From Fibrobacter sp. UWR4 (GTDB lineage Bacteria > Fibrobacterota > Fibrobacteria > Fibrobacterales > Fibrobacteraceae), in contig NZ_QGDU01000001.1 in assembly GCF_003149045.1 (NCBI RefSeq), positions 1-64,000 on the forward strand: a DNA stretch of 64,000 nt, written 5' to 3'. Under the pieces are notes generated by a model that saw nothing but the letters and a program-made list of their open reading frames with translations, had not been told where the DNA came from and did not search any database. The position numbers were made by a program, and so were the translations under genes. Shown piece by piece: positions 60,678-64,000 of the stretch (positions within the stretch are counted from its first letter, which is position 1; every line of letters begins with the position of its first letter).

Positions 60678-63416
60678 ATGAAACGTTTTTTGGTTTTTCT
60701 GACTTTTGCATTTGCCCTTTGGGGCCTTTGGGCTTGTACAGCGGATTATGATACATTTAGCAAGTCACACTATAAGACTTTCAATAGCATTGTCTTTGAT
60801 GAACAGGATGGCGATCCTTCCGTCTATGCGGATGAACATCTCATTAAGGTGACTCTTGTAGTTCCGCCGGAATCTCTAACTACCTGGGATTCCGTTACTG
60901 TTGCTTCTTTCGATGTAAGCTCGCTTGCATCTATTCATTTGGTGGATGGAAAGTTCAAGGAATTCCCCAGTGATTCAGCAGCACTGGATTCTCTTGCAAA
61001 CGCAGTGTCCTATGCGTCTGAAAAAATTCATGTGGGCGACAAGATTCGTATTCCCAAGAGCTTGGTGGTGTATATCGTGGTGGTTGCCGAAAATGGAGAT
61101 CCTTCCATTTGGAAAATGGAATTTACCATTCCTGGTGTGGAAGTCGCTAGCAGTTCTTCTGCCGCAGAAGAAGGTGATGATAACGGTCAGGATGGTGACG
61201 AATCTGACATATCCTCTTCTTCAAGTTCGGCGGAAGAAGATGATGAATCCTCTAGCAGTAGCGTAACGCTCAGCGATAATAATAGCTTGAAGATTTCCTT
61301 TAAGGATGAACTGGAAAATAAAACCAGCGGTGATACCATCTATGTTACTTTTGCCCAGGGGACGGATTTGTCCAAGGTTGAATTGGACCAGTCTGAAATC
61401 CATAGAGCAGCAAAGATTGAGGAAGATCCTTCTAAGGTTTCCGACTGGAGCAAGGTAAAGACTTTTGTAGTGACTGCAGAAGATGGTTCCGAAAGAACTT
61501 GGGTTGTGGTTACTCAGGCGATCTTAAGTTCTGCAACAGATTTCCAGATTTGGTTCAAGAATCAGTTGAAGGTAAATCGTAATGGAGATACCATCGCTGT
61601 AAAGCTTCTGAATAGCGAAACTGTGGGTGAGGCTGTTGTGGATTCTTTCAAGGTATCTACAGGTGCTAAACTTTCTCCAGAACCTAAGGATGTAAAATGG
61701 CGCGAACTTCAGAAGTTTACGGTTACTGCAGAAGATGGTTCCGAAAAGGTCTGGATCTTGACCATTGATGTGGCTGCCGCAGACGAAAAGGCTTCCGATG
61801 AAAAGGAACTGCTTTCTATTTCTGCTAAGGATGAAGTGAAGACGGCTACTATTGATGTTGAAAAGAAAACTGTAGTTCTTCACCTGGCGAACCAGGAAGC
61901 TCTTGCTGCTGTGAATCTGACGGTGAAAATTTCTGAAACGGCTTCCCAGAACTTGCAGACAGGTGCTTTGGATTTGCGCACTCCGGTTGTTATGACAATT
62001 ACTGCGGAAGATGCTAGCACTGCGGTGTGGAACATTTCTGCTGATTATCCGCTGTCTTCTGAAGCGGATGTGAAGACATTTTCTGTTGAAGGTGTTGCAG
62101 TCGATGCCGGACCTGTGATTGATGCTTCCAAACATGAAATCTCTTTTGAAGTTCCCTATGGAACGAATCTTTCTGACGTTTACTTTACTGCGACTTACTC
62201 TGACAAGGCAAAGAAAAAATCGCCTTCCGAAAATGCAGTCAACCTTACCAGTGGTTCTGCAAAGATTGTGGTCGTCGCTGAAAATGGCGATGAAGTGGAA
62301 TGGACTGTGAAGGTAAAGGTGGGGGAGGCTCCTGTTGTTTTGGAAGCTCCGCGAATTCGTTCTATGAAAATTGATGGTAAGGATGCTGTGGTGGATAGCG
62401 TCAAGGAAAACGGCAAGTGGATCCATTGGATTCATTACGATAACCTAGAGTTCCGTTCTGATTTAAGCAAATTGAAAATCAGCGATATTAAACTTTCTGA
62501 TGGTGCTGAAATTACGGGTGTCGCAGATGGTTCATCTTATGATTTAGGCACAGGAGTGAAAGCTACTGTTTCTAACGGGGCAGAGTCTCTGGACTATGAA
62601 ATCCGTGCCGGATATCAGTATCCTAATAGTAGTTTTGAAACCTGGAGCGGCAATAAACCTTCTGACTGGGACAATGGCAACCAGTCAGGACTTGTTAACG
62701 TTACCATAACCTCTTCCACATCTTCTGGTAACGGCAAGGCTGTATATATGCAAACCAAGAAAGCTCCTGTGGTGAACACTTTGGCTAGTGGAAATTTGTT
62801 TATCGGTGTGATGAATCCCAAGGGTGTTGCTGCGACAAGTATGCTAAGTTACAAGGATGGAAATGAACTTATTGATTTTGGAAAGCCCTTTGCTGCACGT
62901 CCGAAGTATATGGAATTGGACATCAAGTATACGGGAAAGAATGATAGTTGTGACGTTTATCTACTATTGGAAAATAGAACCTCTACGAAAACTTGCACGA
63001 ACGGATCTACTGCAGGATCAAATGTATGTAGAACTAGTAGCGACGTGAACACTTTGGTAGCTTCTGCTTGGTATCGTTCTACCTCTGATAATGATTTGTC
63101 GGATCCTGATGTCATTAGCATTTCTGAGCCTAATGCAACAACTGGACTTCGTACCTTGAGAATGAAATTGAAGTATGGAGAGCCCTATGCCGCATCGCCA
63201 ATTATGAATGTTGGTTCTGATAAGGGGTCTGTATCAACTTTGTATAGTGGCGCATTGCTTAATTCTAAGGGAATTGACAATCATTTGATTGTTGGTGATG
63301 GTACGTTGCCGGTGACTCATATTAGAGCTGTATTTGCTGCTAGTGCGGATGGCAATCACTACAGCGGAACTGAGGGTGCCGTGTTTATTGTAGATAACTT
63401 CAAACTTATTTACTAA
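60678..63416 (+). CDS. Large surface lipoprotein: DUF5018-like repeats and a PCMD-type C-terminal domain
   Basis: This 912-residue protein has lipobox LWAC (Cys near 20). Four or more ~80-residue beta domains, many ending VTAEDGSE(K/R)(V/T)W, look like DUF5018-type repeats. A short Ser/Asp/Glu linker (about 155-200) separates the first domain from the rest. From about residue 650 a PCMD-like domain starts NSSFETWSGNKPSDWDNGNQ and ends VDNFKLIY. It likely binds a glycan at the cell surface. It probably forms a unit with the preceding lipoprotein. Confidence 0.78.
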   Translation: MKRFLVFLTFAFALWGLWACTADYDTFSKSHYKTFNSIVFDEQDGDPSVYADEHLIKVTLVVPPESLTTWDSVTVASFDVSSLASIHLVDGKFKEFPSDSAALDSLANAVSYASEKIHVGDKIRIPKSLVVYIVVVAENGDPSIWKMEFTIPGVEVASSSSAAEEGDDNGQDGDESDISSSSSSAEEDDESSSSSVTLSDNNSLKISFKDELENKTSGDTIYVTFAQGTDLSKVELDQSEIHRAAKIEEDPSKVSDWSKVKTFVVTAEDGSERTWVVVTQAILSSATDFQIWFKNQLKVNRNGDTIAVKLLNSETVGEAVVDSFKVSTGAKLSPEPKDVKWRELQKFTVTAEDGSEKVWILTIDVAAADEKASDEKELLSISAKDEVKTATIDVEKKTVVLHLANQEALAAVNLTVKISETASQNLQTGALDLRTPVVMTITAEDASTAVWNISADYPLSSEADVKTFSVEGVAVDAGPVIDASKHEISFEVPYGTNLSDVYFTATYSDKAKKKSPSENAVNLTSGSAKIVVVAENGDEVEWTVKVKVGEAPVVLEAPRIRSMKIDGKDAVVDSVKENGKWIHWIHYDNLEFRSDLSKLKISDIKLSDGAEITGVADGSSYDLGTGVKATVSNGAESLDYEIRAGYQYPNSSFETWSGNKPSDWDNGNQSGLVNVTITSSTSSGNGKAVYMQTKKAPVVNTLASGNLFIGVMNPKGVAATSMLSYKDGNELIDFGKPFAARPKYMELDIKYTGKNDSCDVYLLLENRTSTKTCTNGSTAGSNVCRTSSDVNTLVASAWYRSTSDNDLSDPDVISISEPNATTGLRTLRMKLKYGEPYAASPIMNVGSDKGSVSTLYSGALLNSKGIDNHLIVGDGTLPVTHIRAVFAASADGNHYSGTEGAVFIVDNFKLIY

Positions 63417-63445
63417 GCGGAGAAAATAACCTGGGTTCTAAGCAG

Positions 63446-63469
63446 ATGATGGGACGTTTTTCCCATCAT
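63446..63469 (+). terminator. Hairpin behind the 60678 gene, likely terminator
   Basis: ATGATGGGA and TCCCATCAT form a perfect 9-bp stem around a 6-nt T-rich loop. The following T tract is weak. Confidence 0.6.
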
Positions 63470-63569
63470 TTGATTTACTAGTCGCTCTCAAAAGGTGTGA
63501 CCTGCGACATAAAATGGACTTTGGACTTTTTCTTTTAATTTGTTTTTGTTATATTTCATTGCGTAGAGA

Positions 63570-63592
63570 AATTCCCTTAACGGGAAATGGAG
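63570..63592 (+). promoter_or_regulatory. Leader hairpin and ribosome-binding site of the thioredoxin gene
   Basis: TTCCC-TTAAC-GGGAA (about 63572-63586) lies just before GGAG, which precedes ATG 63599 by 6-7 nt. TATATTT near 63550 is a likely promoter -10. Confidence 0.5.
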
Positions 63593-63598
63593 ATAATA

Positions 63599-63922
63599 AT
63601 GGCTGCTTTGAATCTTACAGCAGATAAGTTTGATGAAGTGATTAGCTCTGGTCAGCTGGTTTTTGTTGACTTTTGGGCTACCTGGTGCCGTCCTTGCATG
63701 ATGATGGGCCCCGTGGTTGAAGAACTTGCTTCCGAATATGAAGGCAAGGCTATTATCGCTAAGATGAATGTTGACGAACCGGGTGTAGGTGACATTTGCG
63801 CTCGTTTTGGTATCACCAACATTCCCAACATGAAGCTCTTTAAGAACGGCGTGGAAGTGGGTAACGTTGTTGGCGCAGTTCCTAAGAATACCGTCAAGAC
63901 CGTTATCGACCGCAATTTGTAA
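63599..63922 (+). CDS. Thioredoxin with WCRPC active site
   Basis: The 107-residue length is that of thioredoxin. The active site is WATWCRPCMM, with Arg where Trx1 has Gly; the cis-Pro motif TNIPNMKLF is normal. It reduces disulfides of cytoplasmic proteins. ATG 63599 is preferred over 63587 because GGAG stands just upstream. It may be a thioredoxin variant with a shifted redox potential. Confidence 0.92.
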   Translation: MAALNLTADKFDEVISSGQLVFVDFWATWCRPCMMMGPVVEELASEYEGKAIIAKMNVDEPGVGDICARFGITNIPNMKLFKNGVEVGNVVGAVPKNTVKTVIDRNL

Positions 63923-63967
63923 AAGTCCGTTCGTTCAGTACATTTGGTGAAGAACCGACAGAACTGT

Positions 63968-64000
63968 AGAATCCGTTCCTGTGCAAGGGATGGATTTTTT
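63968..64000 (+). terminator. Probable terminator behind the thioredoxin gene
   Basis: AATCCGTTCC and GGGATGGATT can pair with two imperfect positions, followed by a TTTTTT run cut by the window end. Confidence 0.6.

Overview
The window looks like chromosomal DNA from a Fibrobacter-type bacterium (Fibrobacterota, within the FCB group). The evidence is a TIGR02147-family regulator (a family described as expanded in Fibrobacter succinogenes), long Ser-rich linkers in lipoproteins, PCMD-type surface lipoproteins, a CotH-like secreted protein and many outer-membrane barrels and lipoproteins. Lnt and LpxH point to a diderm envelope with lipid A. I see no rRNA, CRISPR array, integrase, transposase or phage structural gene. 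There is one tRNA, tRNA-Gln(CUG).

Layout. 1-2.5 kb: the end of an upstream gene, a lipoprotein-like gene followed by a possible 21-codon small gene, and threonine synthase (minus). 2.8-8.3 kb (plus): a lipoprotein and outer-membrane barrel pair, then a DUF4912 protein with a histone-H1-like tail and a GH57 glucan branching enzyme. 8.3-16.7 kb (minus): a tightly packed seven-gene operon read from a primase/helicase-like protein through two glycosyltransferases, a Dabb protein, an SRPBCC protein and a UbiD-like decarboxylase to a secreted metalloprotease. 16.8-18.8 kb (plus): ruvC with M15 and M14 peptidoglycan-peptide hydrolases. 18.8-21.5 kb (minus): pssA and a solute-binding lipoprotein. 21.6-31.2 kb (minus): an AEP-primase-like/RecA-like protein, a TrmA-like methyltransferase that appears to have lost its catalytic cysteine, a LysM protein, a histidine kinase, a response regulator and a beta-propeller protein.

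31.3-36.8 kb (plus): cysK, a duplicated hairpin-type repeat, three paralogous barrel genes (the first broken at an eight-T run) and glnS. 36.9-40.2 kb: a CotH protein (minus), a DUF3300 protein and an orphan UreE-N-like protein (both plus). 40.2-44.0 kb (minus): a four-gene envelope operon (lipoprotein, LPP20-like protein, TPM protein, nucleotidyltransferase-fold protein). 44.1-51 kb: two alpha/beta-hydrolase-fold proteins that lack the nucleophile serine, lnt, rsmI, lpxH and hypothetical genes. 51-54.2 kb: repeats, a cluster of GTGTTC boxes, a TIGR02147 regulator translationally coupled to a lipoprotein gene, tRNA-Gln and a 105-bp tandem array. 54.2-64 kb (plus): an NSUN-type RNA methyltransferase, a PEGA protein, a DUF1007 plus NicO metal-transport pair, a barrel protein, two large PCMD lipoproteins and a thioredoxin with a CRPC active site.

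Most promising for a second look are the frame-broken barrel gene at the poly-T run, the mirrored 7-nt-periodic repeat behind cysK, the box array ahead of the TIGR02147/lipoprotein pair, the two unusual primase/ATPase fusions, the 40-44 kb envelope operon and the recurrence of catalytically degenerate enzyme folds. All family names come from reading the protein sequences; no database search was run.
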